DNA from: Tractidigestivibacter sp050946515
Lineage (GTDB): Bacteria > Actinomycetota > Coriobacteriia > Coriobacteriales > Atopobiaceae
Assembly (NCBI RefSeq): GCF_050946515.1
Contig: NZ_JBMNUX010000007.1
Span: forward strand, 1-64,000
Reading direction: 5' to 3'
DNA length: 64,000 nucleotides
The position numbers were made by a program, and so were the translations under genes. The notes beneath the pieces are model-generated. The model was not told the DNA's origin. It did not search any database and worked only from the letters and a program-made list of their open reading frames with translations. Of this stretch, positions 9,704-17,652 are shown one piece after another; the first letter of the stretch is position 1; each line of letters begins with the position of its first letter.

Positions 9704-12043
9704 TTAGATAATCGCTGTCTCAATCACCCCCTCATCAACATCAAGAAGTCCGAGGTTGTCGTCGTAGAGGCGACGAGCTCCATTCCGAGTTTCAAGCACG
9801 GGAACAGGGAAGGTCCCGATTCTCCTAATACACCCAGCTTCTTCGTACTTCTTGTACTCCCACATCCGGACACTAATTGAATGTCGCTGTATACGCTGAT
9901 AGAGTGCCTGATCTGAAGAATTGCGGGCTTCGATTTCTTGGAGCAGCGCCTCCCCCGTGGCACCCCATGGGACAAAGATGCTCACAGTTTCTTCGTTAAT
10001 AAACTTGTAGGAGTCAGAGATTTCCTTGTATGGAAATGCGCCATTGGCAAGGTGATGCTTCAAATAATCTTGCGATGTAATAAGACCGTAGATTGGTCTG
10101 CCTTGGAATCCATCAAGAGAATCATCCACATGTCCGCTCGATTGATATCGTCTTTCATAGAAATAATCGATGCCCTCGTCAGAGAACGGGTCTTTCCCAA
10201 GGTCTTTGAAGTATTGGATTGTCTCAGTGCCGAGCGCCCTCATTCTGGAGAGCCATCCAGGCTTCTTCGGACGATTAGCGTCAAAGTCTGGGCACTCAAA
10301 AACGACAACTCTCCCTGGATGCCCAAGCTTTCCCTCGCGATTGCAGCGACCGGCCGCTTGGAGTATTGAATCAATTCCCGTAATCTCCCTATAGACAGTC
10401 GGGAAATCAATGTCCACGCCAGCTTCAATAAGTTGAGTAGAGACAACGTGGCATGGAAGCCTTTCGCTTAGGCGCTGCTTGATATTTGCGATAACAAGGG
10501 AGCGATGCTCGGGAACCATCATGGCGCTCAGATGGAAAAGACCCTCAGAATCACCCTGATAGTCGCCAAGAGCCTCATACAGCATTCCAGCAGCTTTTCT
10601 TGAACTAACGATGCAAAGTGACTGCTTGGACTCCATCAGCTCTTCGACCAGCTCAGAAAGAGCAAGCCCTTCCCCATTGCCCACGTGTTCGACATTGATG
10701 GTTGCCCGTCCGTTGAACACGTCCCTGTGCTGAGCTTTATTGTCTATGATCTGAGTCACAGATGCTGTAAATGGCCAACATTGCTGAAAGCGCGGCTGAG
10801 TAGCCGTACAGAGAACCACGCTAACATTTGCCATGGAGACAAGCGCTTCGATCATCGCAAGTGTAGGACGCAAGAGCCTGTCAGGAAGGCTCTGGACCTC
10901 GTCGAGAACGATGACGCTTCCGGCAATGTTATGGACCTTTCTGGACTTTGCAGTTCGATTGGAGAATAGGGACTCAAAGAGCTGAACGTTCGTCGTCACG
11001 ACAACTGGCGCGTCCCAGTTCTGGGTGAGCTCCTTCTCCCGCAAGCTTCTCTCATTGGACTCGTCATCTTGATTAGCAGAAAAGCCATAGTCATAGCTGG
11101 AGACGTGTTCGAGTACGTTATCCGCTCCAAGCACATCTTTGAATATCTTTGCATTCTGTTCGACAATGCTCATAAAGGGGATGGCATAGATGACGCGCCT
11201 CATCCCGTTGCTTAATGCATGCCTAAGAGAGAAGTCGAGCGATGTCAGAGTCTTTCCGCTACCCGTAGGCATTTCGAGAGAGAAAATCCCTGGTTTCAAG
11301 GAAGCCATGGAGCGAGCGTGATTGAGCATGTCAGTCCTAGCGGAGTTGACGGCAGATTGGGGAGCAGAAGAGGTAACGCGGGCAAGATGTTGCTCCAGCC
11401 TCTCAAGAAGCTCTTGCAGCGAAAGCTGATGTTTGTGAGCTTCCAGACGTCTGCGATAGTTTTCCGGGCTCATCATGCGTTCTGTGTCGATCCAATCGGC
11501 ATCAACAAGAGCGCTAAACAATAGATGCTCGAGAAGAAACATGTTGAAGGTTGCTTCTCGATACATCTCTTGAGAATCACGAGAAGTGTTAGGTCTTGTA
11601 GCGACCCGTCCATCGCTGCTTTCAGAAGGCAGCAAATGTTTGTAGTCAGCGAAACGATCCTCTAGCTCTTCCAGACTCGTTACGCTGGCATCTTGTTCGC
11701 TACGAGCTGTCAAGTCGCCCGAATCCGGCAGTCCAGTATGATGACCAGCAATAATCGGAGCGAGGGGTAAGCCCTCGTTAATTCGATCGTTGGGGTAATA
11801 GGCCGCTGCCAGCCTTGCACCGGCAATGGAATGATCGATTGGCGGATGTTTCCCTTCTAGACGCTGTTGAAATTCCGGACACGCTTTTCCCGCATCATGA
11901 AGCACACCCGCCGTGCGTGCCCAACTTGAAGCATGAAATGGGGCAGCGAACTTGGCAGCAAGTTCTCCTACGCTAGCAAGATGATCTTCAAGCGTCTGCC
12001 AATCGCTTTTGTCAGGCATTGAACCAGAGTGAGCAAAATACAT
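9704..12043 (-). CDS. cas3: CRISPR nuclease-helicase Cas3
   Basis: This is a 779-residue fusion of an N-terminal HD nuclease and a C-terminal superfamily 2 helicase, recruited to the R-loop to shred the target. The HD domain shows H21, H49-D50 (VLHDAGK) and H101-H102. The helicase has Walker A MPTGSGKT (about 257-264), the DEVQ box (381-384), TATQP, and the motif VI block QAAGRCNREG. All key residues are present, so interference should be active. It is the first gene of the operon. Its promoter region carries the pseudo-repeat element described separately. Confidence 0.97.
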   Translation of the reverse strand: MYFAHSGSMPDKSDWQTLEDHLASVGELAAKFAAPFHASSWARTAGVLHDAGKACPEFQQRLEGKHPPIDHSIAGARLAAAYYPNDRINEGLPLAPIIAGHHTGLPDSGDLTARSEQDASVTSLEELEDRFADYKHLLPSESSDGRVATRPNTSRDSQEMYREATFNMFLLEHLLFSALVDADWIDTERMMSPENYRRRLEAHKHQLSLQELLERLEQHLARVTSSAPQSAVNSARTDMLNHARSMASLKPGIFSLEMPTGSGKTLTSLDFSLRHALSNGMRRVIYAIPFMSIVEQNAKIFKDVLGADNVLEHVSSYDYGFSANQDDESNERSLREKELTQNWDAPVVVTTNVQLFESLFSNRTAKSRKVHNIAGSVIVLDEVQSLPDRLLRPTLAMIEALVSMANVSVVLCTATQPRFQQCWPFTASVTQIIDNKAQHRDVFNGRATINVEHVGNGEGLALSELVEELMESKQSLCIVSSRKAAGMLYEALGDYQGDSEGLFHLSAMMVPEHRSLVIANIKQRLSERLPCHVVSTQLIEAGVDIDFPTVYREITGIDSILQAAGRCNREGKLGHPGRVVVFECPDFDANRPKKPGWLSRMRALGTETIQYFKDLGKDPFSDEGIDYFYERRYQSSGHVDDSLDGFQGRPIYGLITSQDYLKHHLANGAFPYKEISDSYKFINEETVSIFVPWGATGEALLQEIEARNSSDQALYQRIQRHSISVRMWEYKKYEEAGCIRRIGTFPVPVLETRNGARRLYDDNLGLLDVDEGVIETAII

Positions 12044-12086
12044 TGGATCCAGCCTCCAATGAGATGCTGATTGTTTGCTGAAACTA

Positions 12087-12116
12087 AGTATAGTTGTTCA
12101 CGTTACTTGTTGTAAA
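12087..12116 (-). promoter_or_regulatory. cas operon promoter
   Basis: On the minus strand TTTACA (12111-12116) and TATACT (12087-12092) are separated by 18 bp, close to the sigma-70 consensus. They lie 44-73 bp before the cas3 ATG. It is the only good promoter seen between the terminator at 12121-12157 and cas3. Confidence 0.75.
12097..12113 (+). promoter_or_regulatory. Protospacer-like operator inside the cas promoter
   Basis: On the plus strand the type I-C PAM TTC (12097-12099) is followed by ACGTTACTTGTTGT (12100-12113). The pseudo-spacer of the upstream element begins ACGTTGCTTGTGGT. Twelve of 14 positions agree and the two mismatches are positions 6 and 12. PAM and seed lie between the -10 and -35 boxes, so bound Cascade would block RNA polymerase. 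Confidence 0.75.
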
Positions 12117-12120
12117 AGGA

Positions 12121-12157
12121 AGAAGGCTCCCATCCGATAAACGGTAGGGAGCCTTCT
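12121..12157 (-). terminator. Hairpin terminator between the CreR-like RNA and the cas promoter
   Basis: Arms AGAAGGCTCCC (12121-12131) and GGGAGCCTTCT (12147-12157) are perfect over 11 bp, with a further CCG/CGG pair in the loop. On the minus strand CTTCCTTTT follows. It would end the pseudo-crRNA transcript and any rsmI read-through just before the cas promoter. The T-rich tail runs into the -35 box. Confidence 0.75.
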
Positions 12158-12229
12158 CCAAGCGTTGCAAAAAATAACCACAAGCAACGTGTTTCAATCC
12201 CCGTCGCAGAAATCCTACGACGACGCAAC
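12121..12229 (-). ncRNA. CreR-like crRNA-type regulator of the cas operon (candidate)
   Basis: A single degenerate CRISPR repeat lies at about 12191-12222. Its last ten bases (GGATTGAAAC in crRNA sense, 12191-12200) are identical to the array handle. The stem GTCGTAG/CTGCGAC forms seven pairs with one G-U, matching the array repeat in position but not in sequence, so the fold looks conserved by covariation. A 33-nt pseudo-spacer follows (12158-12190), then the terminator hairpin in place of a second repeat. The pseudo-spacer seed pairs with the cas promoter next to a TTC PAM. Seen directly: sequence, fold and match. Inference: Cas5 processes this RNA and Cascade uses it to repress, not to cleave. 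CreR regulators of this design are known from other type I systems. Confidence 0.78.
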
Positions 12230-12231
12230 TC

Positions 12232-12237
12232 ATTATC
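12232..12237 (-). promoter_or_regulatory. Possible -10 box of the CreR-like RNA
   Basis: GATAAT on the minus strand matches TATAAT in five of six positions and ends 2-3 bases before GTTGCGTCG. A transcript would then start at or next to the pseudo-repeat. No good -35 box was found, so this is weak. Read-through from rsmI is the alternative source. Confidence 0.4.
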
Positions 12238-12334
12238 CCTCAGCAACTAGCTGACCTTACTTCACGCAATACAAAGAAGAGAATCTTAAAGAAAAAGACG
12301 AGGACAGACAGCTGGAATTCTTCAACCTGAGCTA

Positions 12335-13249
12335 TCAAAGATTGCCGGCCTCGTCCGTTTTCTCGGAGCCCGCCGCTACGACCTTCTCGTAAGCCTCCGA
12401 GCGCGGCACGCCATACTGCTTTGACAGGCGCTTGGCCAGGGCGCTCTTCGACTCGCCGGAGGCGAGGCCTTCCGCAATCGCCTCGTCAAGCGGCATGCCT
12501 GCCGTTGCGTCTGCACGGCGGCGCGCGGAGAGCTCGCCTTCGCTGGGGGCAGAGATCACGATCACGCACTCGCCCCTTACCTCGTCGCGCTCCGCAATCT
12601 GCCTGGCAAGATCCGCCGCGCGGGCGCGCACGACCTCCTCGTGCACCTTGGTGAGCTCGCGCACCAGCGCAACGTCGCGCTCGGGAAGCGCCTCCGCTAT
12701 CGCGTCGAGGGTCTTTGCCACGCGCTTAGGCGACTCGTAGAGCACGAGCGCGCCGGGGACCGCGGCCAGCTCGGAGAGCCTTGCAATCTGCTGCGAGCGC
12801 TTCCGCGGCAGGAAGCCCTCAAAGAAGAAGTGCTCCGACGAGAAGCCCGACGCAACAAGCGCGCAGGTCACGGCACTCGGCCCCGGCACGACCTCGCAGC
12901 GAACGCCTGCGTCGAGCGCGGCGTCCACCAGGCGCTGGCCGGGGTCGGAGATTCCCGGCATGCCGGCGTCGGACACAAAGGCAAGGTGTTCGCCCGCAAG
13001 CAGGCGCTCTACCAGCACAGGCACGCGAGACAAGATCACGTTCTCGTCGCAGCGCTCAAGCCGCTTTGCTCGCACGCCTAGCGCCGCCAAGAGCTTTCCG
13101 GTAACGCGCGTGTCCTCGCAGAGCACCGCGTCCGCCGCCCCTAGCGTCGAAACCATGCGGGGCGAGGCGTCAGAGAGGTTTCCGATGGGCGTGCCGACAA
13201 CGGAGAGGAGCCCTTCTGTTGGGCGTGGGCAGCTGCTCTCCTCTGCCAT
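12335..13249 (-). CDS. rsmI: 16S rRNA (cytidine-1402 2'-O) methyltransferase RsmI
   Basis: This is about 304 residues. It transfers a methyl group from SAM to the ribose of C1402 in the 30S decoding centre. The N terminus has LLSVVGTPIGNLSDASPRM and the SAM-binding blocks CEDTRVTGKLL and FVSDAGMPGISDPGQRLV, all hallmarks of the family. The ATG at 13249 overlaps the stop of the gene in front (TGATG). A start at 13342 would run through that gene. The CRISPR-Cas region lies directly downstream on the same strand, with no clear terminator right after this gene. Confidence 0.95.
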   Translation of the reverse strand: MAEESSCPRPTEGLLSVVGTPIGNLSDASPRMVSTLGAADAVLCEDTRVTGKLLAALGVRAKRLERCDENVILSRVPVLVERLLAGEHLAFVSDAGMPGISDPGQRLVDAALDAGVRCEVVPGPSAVTCALVASGFSSEHFFFEGFLPRKRSQQIARLSELAAVPGALVLYESPKRVAKTLDAIAEALPERDVALVRELTKVHEEVVRARAADLARQIAERDEVRGECVIVISAPSEGELSARRRADATAGMPLDEAIAEGLASGESKSALAKRLSKQYGVPRSEAYEKVVAAGSEKTDEAGNL

Positions 13250-14292
13250 CAGACGATCATCCCGCGCTCGAAGGTGGCGAGCGTCACGCGAGCGTCCCAG
13301 CTGGCAAGAAGGCCGGACGTCTTCCACGTGTTGAAGAACCATGCCGGGCGCTTCCCATAGAGCGCAATCTGCTCGGACGAATAGATGCGCTCGAGCGCCA
13401 CGCGCCCCTCGGGAGTCATGTCAGAGTCTGCAAGCGGAAGCGCAGACGACCATTTGCCCACCATGACGGGCATGCCCGTGCGCATGGCGGCGCGGATGTG
13501 CGCGTTCTGCGCGTCCATGACCTTTCGGATGCCAGAGGGTCCCCCCACGTCCACGCCCTGCGGCGGGTTGTCCAGCTGCACGTCAAGCCACACGTTCTTG
13601 TAATGCGTCTGGGCCATGAAGCGACCCCACAGCGCTGGCACGCCGCCATCGGGCAGGATGACCAGCACGTCGTCGCCGCACGCGTTGCGAACGACCTCGT
13701 ATGCGTCGCGATAGTAGTTGCGAAGCCTGTGTGCCGGAACGCCGTCGGTCACCATCAGACCACGCCTGACCTGTGGCACCACTGCGTCCGCTACCTCTAT
13801 GCCATAGAAGCCCATCCTGAAGGCATACCGCTTGCAGAAGGTGCCTATCACGCGAAGGATCTCGCTGCGCGGCACGTGGCAGTCGGCAAGGTCGGGCGAG
13901 ATGCCGTTTCCCGAGTTCGGCGCGCCCGCGTTGATCACAAACGCAAAGATAACGTGCAGGCCAATCTCCTCGGCCCAGTCAAGCGCCTGGTCGACGTAGT
14001 CGATGCAGCCTTGGTAGGGACCGGGCTCCGGACCCTTGCGGCCAAACACGTACCACGGGACGGGAAGGCGAACGGCATTGAAGCCTCGCGACGCAATCTG
14101 GACGAAGTCGTTGCGCTGGATGAAGCTCGAGCGGTGCGCGGAGACGACGTCGGCATAGCGACGACGGCCGAGGTTTCTGGCAAGGGTCTCCTCATCGAGG
14201 GAACCAGACTGGGCGAAAAGCTCGGGGGTGACCCATGGCTCAAGGGTAAGCCAACCTGTCAGGTTTACTCCATGAAGATGACCGTCAGCCAT
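13249..14292 (-). CDS. GH5-like exo-beta-1,3-glucanase fold protein, probably catalytically dead
   Basis: This is about 347 residues. HGVNLTGWLTLEPWVTPELF near the N terminus is the hallmark of fungal-type exo-1,3-beta-glucanases (GH5). The usual acid/base motif LLNEP is replaced: the aligned stretch reads GIEVADAVVP, so the glutamate is alanine. The nucleophile motif VGEWS reads VGKWS, so that glutamate is lysine. Other family blocks are kept. There is no signal peptide, so it is cytoplasmic. GGAGGTGTCTT precedes the ATG at 14292. The stop overlaps the rsmI start, implying coupled translation. A binding or regulatory role without hydrolysis is inferred. Family assignment is from memory of motifs. 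Confidence 0.75.
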   Translation of the reverse strand: MADGHLHGVNLTGWLTLEPWVTPELFAQSGSLDEETLARNLGRRRYADVVSAHRSSFIQRNDFVQIASRGFNAVRLPVPWYVFGRKGPEPGPYQGCIDYVDQALDWAEEIGLHVIFAFVINAGAPNSGNGISPDLADCHVPRSEILRVIGTFCKRYAFRMGFYGIEVADAVVPQVRRGLMVTDGVPAHRLRNYYRDAYEVVRNACGDDVLVILPDGGVPALWGRFMAQTHYKNVWLDVQLDNPPQGVDVGGPSGIRKVMDAQNAHIRAAMRTGMPVMVGKWSSALPLADSDMTPEGRVALERIYSSEQIALYGKRPAWFFNTWKTSGLLASWDARVTLATFERGMIV

Positions 14293-14373
14293 AAGACACC
14301 TCCGTCCCGCGGCTTGCGCCGCCAATCAAGCCCAGTTCAGCTACCTAACGAGTATATTCCTTGAATCAAACTG

Positions 14374-14796
14374 TTAGTCAATCTCGTAGATGGCACAGTT
14401 AAGCGGGGTTTCATAAACTTCCACCCGCGAGCAGGGAAGCCCTGCCTCGTGCAGGCGGTCGAAGAAGTAGTGAGCCAAGTTCTCGGAGGTGGTCCTGAAA
14501 GGCAGCATGGTGAGCGAGAAGCCCTCCTCCTTCAGGCACTCGATGGTCTTGTCCATGAGCGTTCCCTCTTCGACGAGGAAGGTATGGTCGAGCTCGTCAG
14601 CGAGTCCGCGCAGGACGCGCTTGAACTCGCCAAAGTCCATGACCATGTCACGCTCGGTGCCCGAATCGCCCAGCGAGTCCTGGCGCAGATAGGCAACCAC
14701 CTTCCAGCGGTGACCGTGAAGGTTCTCGCACTTCCCATGGTAATCGGCCAAGAAATGCGCCGAGTCAAAGTATGCCTCGCTCTTCAGTCCGTACAT
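14374..14796 (-). CDS. queD: 6-carboxytetrahydropterin synthase (QueD/PTPS family)
   Basis: This is about 140 residues. Family members convert dihydroneopterin triphosphate to 6-carboxytetrahydropterin for queuosine, or make related pterins. Zinc ligands are visible as SAHFLADYHGKCENLHGH: one His near the N terminus and the HGH pair. The CENLHGH cysteine is the catalytic position of QueD. ELDHTFLVE and VEVYETPLN (catalytic His and Glu) follow. The ATG at 14796 has GGGGAG upstream. The frame is open to 15093, but that part overlaps ricT. No other queuosine gene is in the window, so the exact product is not proven. Confidence 0.88.
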   Translation of the reverse strand: MYGLKSEAYFDSAHFLADYHGKCENLHGHRWKVVAYLRQDSLGDSGTERDMVMDFGEFKRVLRGLADELDHTFLVEEGTLMDKTIECLKEEGFSLTMLPFRTTSENLAHYFFDRLHEAGLPCSRVEVYETPLNCAIYEID

Positions 14797-14857
14797 GGTT
14801 CTCCCCTCAATAATGAACGTGGCCAATCGCGCCTCAGAGCGATCGACCACGCCTCTC

Positions 14858-16510
14858 CTACTGTTCGCTCGGAGCGCCTCCGTTGCCCTTGGCGCCCTGG
14901 CTATTGTTCTCTTGACCCTGCTGGCCGCCCTTGCCGCGACCGCGCCCTCCGCGATGCCGATGGCGCTTCTTTGGAGCTCCTCCGTCCTGCTGCTTCGTGG
15001 AGTCAGCGCTCGCGGCGCCGGTGCCGGCGTCCTTTGGCTGTGCCATATGCGCGGGCGGCTTCTGTTGCCGCTGCTGCTGCGCGGCAGCGCCACCGTGATC
15101 TCCCGGATGGCGACGGCGCGTGCGCTTGGGCTGCTGCTGAGCCTGCCGCCTCTCCTCTTGCTGGCGCTCGGCGCCCTGCTCGGCTGCGGTTCCGCTCACA
15201 GAGGCCGCGCGGTGATGGCGGCGGCGCGAGTTCTGGCGAGGAGCGGGGGCCGACGTGCCAGCGGAAGGCGCGGACGCGGTCCGGGCAGCGCCAGCGCCAC
15301 GCGTGGAGGGCTTGCCCTGCTCGCCAGTGGCTTCAGGCGTCGCAGCGGCAACACGGGCGGCGCGACTCTTGTGGCGGCGGCGCTTGCTTACCGGAGCGCT
15401 CACCACATTGCCAGAGCCCCTAGCGACTCTCGAGGCAGCCGCAGCGCCATTGCCCTGCTTGGGCGCATCGGCATCTGTGGCCTCGTCGCCATGAGTGGCA
15501 TGGCGACGGCGCTTGGGCTTCTCGACGAAGATGTCATTCGCGTCGACGCTCTCCTCTTCGGGCACCACGCCGTTCTTGCGGTCGAGCTCGGCAAGCGCCA
15601 TCTGCACGTCAGGAGAGTCGAGCTTCTCGAGCATCTCGCGCGAGACGGTGTCGGGACGGCAAGGGCAGCCGAGCTCCTCGGACTTCTTGACCGCAGCGTC
15701 AGAGGCGGTCATGCCGGCCAGGGGCACACGAATCTGCTTGCCGTTCTCAAGGCGCAGGCACAGCTCCTCCTTGGGCGTGTCGTATTCGACGATCTTGCCC
15801 TTGCCGATGGGCGTGTTGATGACGGCGTTGCGCTTGGGGGCACGGCTCTTGAAGTCGCGGTACGCCTCGAACTCGTAGCGCAGGCAGCACATCAGGCGAC
15901 CGCAGGTGCCCGAGATCTTGGTTGAGTTGAGGGGCAGGTCCTGCTCCTTTGCCATGCGGATTGAGACGGGCTCAAAGGTCAGCCCGAAGCGCGCGCAGCA
16001 CAGCTCTTGGCCGCAGTGGCCATAGCCGCCCATGATGGCGGTCTCCTCACGAACGCCAATCTGGCGCATGTCGATGCGCTCGTGAAGCTCGCGGGCAAGC
16101 TCGCGCACGAGCTGGCGGAAGTCCACGCGCTCCTCGGCAGCGAAGTAGCAGACGACCTTTCCGCCATCGAAGAGGTACTCCACGCCGACGGGCTTCATGT
16201 CGAGCCCGCTCTCCTTCACCAAGCGGCGGAAGGTGGGCATGGCGTCCTCGCCCTTCTGGGCAAGCTCCTCGGCCTGGGCCAAGTCCTCGTCGGTCGCCAC
16301 GCGAAGGACTGGCCTGAGCTGCGCGTTGTTTGTCTCTTCGTCCAGCTCGTCCTGGCTCATCTCGCGGGCGTCGCCCGTCGCGATGCCAATCTCGTGGCCA
16401 CGCTCTGTGGCGCAGATCACGTGGTCTGCCTCCTGCGCCTCGGTGCCTGCGACGTCAAACCACAGGTCACGGGCTGCATACTTGAATTTCACCGGGATGA
16501 CGGTGGGCAT
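14858..16510 (-). CDS. ricT: PSP1-domain protein RicT (YaaT) with long basic tail
   Basis: This is 550 residues, about twice the usual size. The first 280 or so are a PSP1/RicT domain with the cysteine motifs CGQELCCARF and CGRLMCCLRYE. In Bacillus these bind iron-sulfur clusters in the RicA-RicF-RicT complex that promotes RNase Y-dependent mRNA maturation. From about residue 320 on, the protein is low-complexity and rich in Arg, Lys, His, Gly, Ala and Gln (for example HRGGRGRGKGGQQGQ), which suggests a disordered RNA-binding tail. The start overlaps the end of holB by 22 bp. The holB-ricT-rsmI neighbourhood is also seen in Gram-positive bacteria. Confidence 0.9.
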   Translation of the reverse strand: MPTVIPVKFKYAARDLWFDVAGTEAQEADHVICATERGHEIGIATGDAREMSQDELDEETNNAQLRPVLRVATDEDLAQAEELAQKGEDAMPTFRRLVKESGLDMKPVGVEYLFDGGKVVCYFAAEERVDFRQLVRELARELHERIDMRQIGVREETAIMGGYGHCGQELCCARFGLTFEPVSIRMAKEQDLPLNSTKISGTCGRLMCCLRYEFEAYRDFKSRAPKRNAVINTPIGKGKIVEYDTPKEELCLRLENGKQIRVPLAGMTASDAAVKKSEELGCPCRPDTVSREMLEKLDSPDVQMALAELDRKNGVVPEEESVDANDIFVEKPKRRRHATHGDEATDADAPKQGNGAAAASRVARGSGNVVSAPVSKRRRHKSRAARVAAATPEATGEQGKPSTRGAGAARTASAPSAGTSAPAPRQNSRRRHHRAASVSGTAAEQGAERQQEERRQAQQQPKRTRRRHPGDHGGAAAQQQRQQKPPAHMAQPKDAGTGAASADSTKQQDGGAPKKRHRHRGGRGRGKGGQQGQENNSQGAKGNGGAPSEQ

Positions 16511-17652
16511 GTAAGTGCCTCCTTGATACCAAGAAGCATGACCTCAAGGGTCAGCTGGGATGATACGTTTTTTGCAATGCTGCCAGCGGCCTGAGACACT
16601 TCGCCAAGCGCCCGCAGGACCCCTGCCGTGCTTGCCTGGGCGGCAATGCGGTCGACGATGTCAGAGGCATCCTCGTTCACGATTGGCTCGTCGACTCCCT
16701 CGATGCGCAGCAGGACGTCGCGAAGAAGCGAGTCTGCCGCTGCGAGGACTTCCATGATATCCGAACGGCCACGCGCCGTGAGCTTGCGCTTGTTGGCGCT
16801 CTCAAGGCGCTTGCGGGCTGCCGCCGAAAGGTAGTCTGACTGCTCGGCCACTTGGTCGGTCAGGTCCTTCTCGAGCAGGCTCTGCGGGACCTGCACCTGA
16901 TCGAGCAGCTCTTTGGCCGAGCAGAGCACGTCCCACGAGTCGTCGCGGGCAAGCCCGTCGATGACGCGCAGCATCATGCGGCGAGACTCTCGGCGCGGCG
17001 TGGACGCGAGGAAGTCGCAGGCGCTCTTTGGGCTTCCCGTCAAGGCAAGCGCGATGCGCGCGTCTCTTCTTGGCGATCCGCTCTTCTGCATGACCTCCGC
17101 CAGAGCGTCGTCAGCGGCAATAGTACGGAAGGGGACCACCTGGCAGCGCGAGACGATCGTGGGAAGCATGGCCTGCACCGAGCGCGCGATGAGGATGAAC
17201 ACCACGCCCTCGGGCGGCTCCTCGATGGTCTTGAGCAGGGCGTTTGCAGAGGCTCCACGCAACAGGCCCGCCTGGCGGATGATATAGACCTTCCCTTTCG
17301 CCCGCTGCGGGGTGAGCGCGACGTCGCTCACGAGGTCGCGAATCTGCCCGAACAGGTATCCGCTCACGCCGTCCGGGTCAAGCCAGTGCACGTCGGGATG
17401 GGTGTGATGCGTCACGCGGCGGCATTCGTCGCAAGTGCCGTCGCCGCCATTGGGGCAGACGACGCACTTGGCAAGGGCGCTCGCAGCCTCCTCCATGCCA
17501 GCTCCCGGCGCGCCTACGAAGAGGTACGCGTGGCTCAAGCGCCCTTCTCGCACGGCACCGCCCAACAGCTCGCGAACGCGAGGCTGGTCGGCAAGCACGT
17601 CAAGCGCGGCGGGCACGCCTTCGGCCTTTGCTCGGACGCCCGCGCTAGCCAT
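16489..17652 (-). CDS. holB: DNA polymerase III delta-prime subunit
   Basis: This is about 387 residues. It is part of the clamp-loader complex that places the beta clamp on DNA. LSHAYLFVGAPGAG, a zinc module with CVVCPNGGDGTCDEC, and ANALLKTIEEPPEGVVFILI are typical of HolB. The P-loop reads GAPGAGMEEAA and lacks the lysine, so this subunit probably does not bind ATP, as in other delta-prime proteins. The ATG at 17652 overlaps the tmk stop by 8 bp. The frame stays open to 18048, but that would bury most of tmk. tmk-holB-ricT is a common operon order. Confidence 0.92.
   Translation of the reverse strand: MASAGVRAKAEGVPAALDVLADQPRVRELLGGAVREGRLSHAYLFVGAPGAGMEEAASALAKCVVCPNGGDGTCDECRRVTHHTHPDVHWLDPDGVSGYLFGQIRDLVSDVALTPQRAKGKVYIIRQAGLLRGASANALLKTIEEPPEGVVFILIARSVQAMLPTIVSRCQVVPFRTIAADDALAEVMQKSGSPRRDARIALALTGSPKSACDFLASTPRRESRRMMLRVIDGLARDDSWDVLCSAKELLDQVQVPQSLLEKDLTDQVAEQSDYLSAAARKRLESANKRKLTARGRSDIMEVLAAADSLLRDVLLRIEGVDEPIVNEDASDIVDRIAAQASTAGVLRALGEVSQAAGSIAKNVSSQLTLEVMLLGIKEALTCPPSSR

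Noticed and set aside
12044..12229. A CreTA toxin-antitoxin RNA pair instead of CreR
   Set aside because: In CreTA the crRNA-like RNA represses a separate toxin RNA. Here the seed matches the cas promoter itself, and no room or promoter for a toxin RNA was seen.
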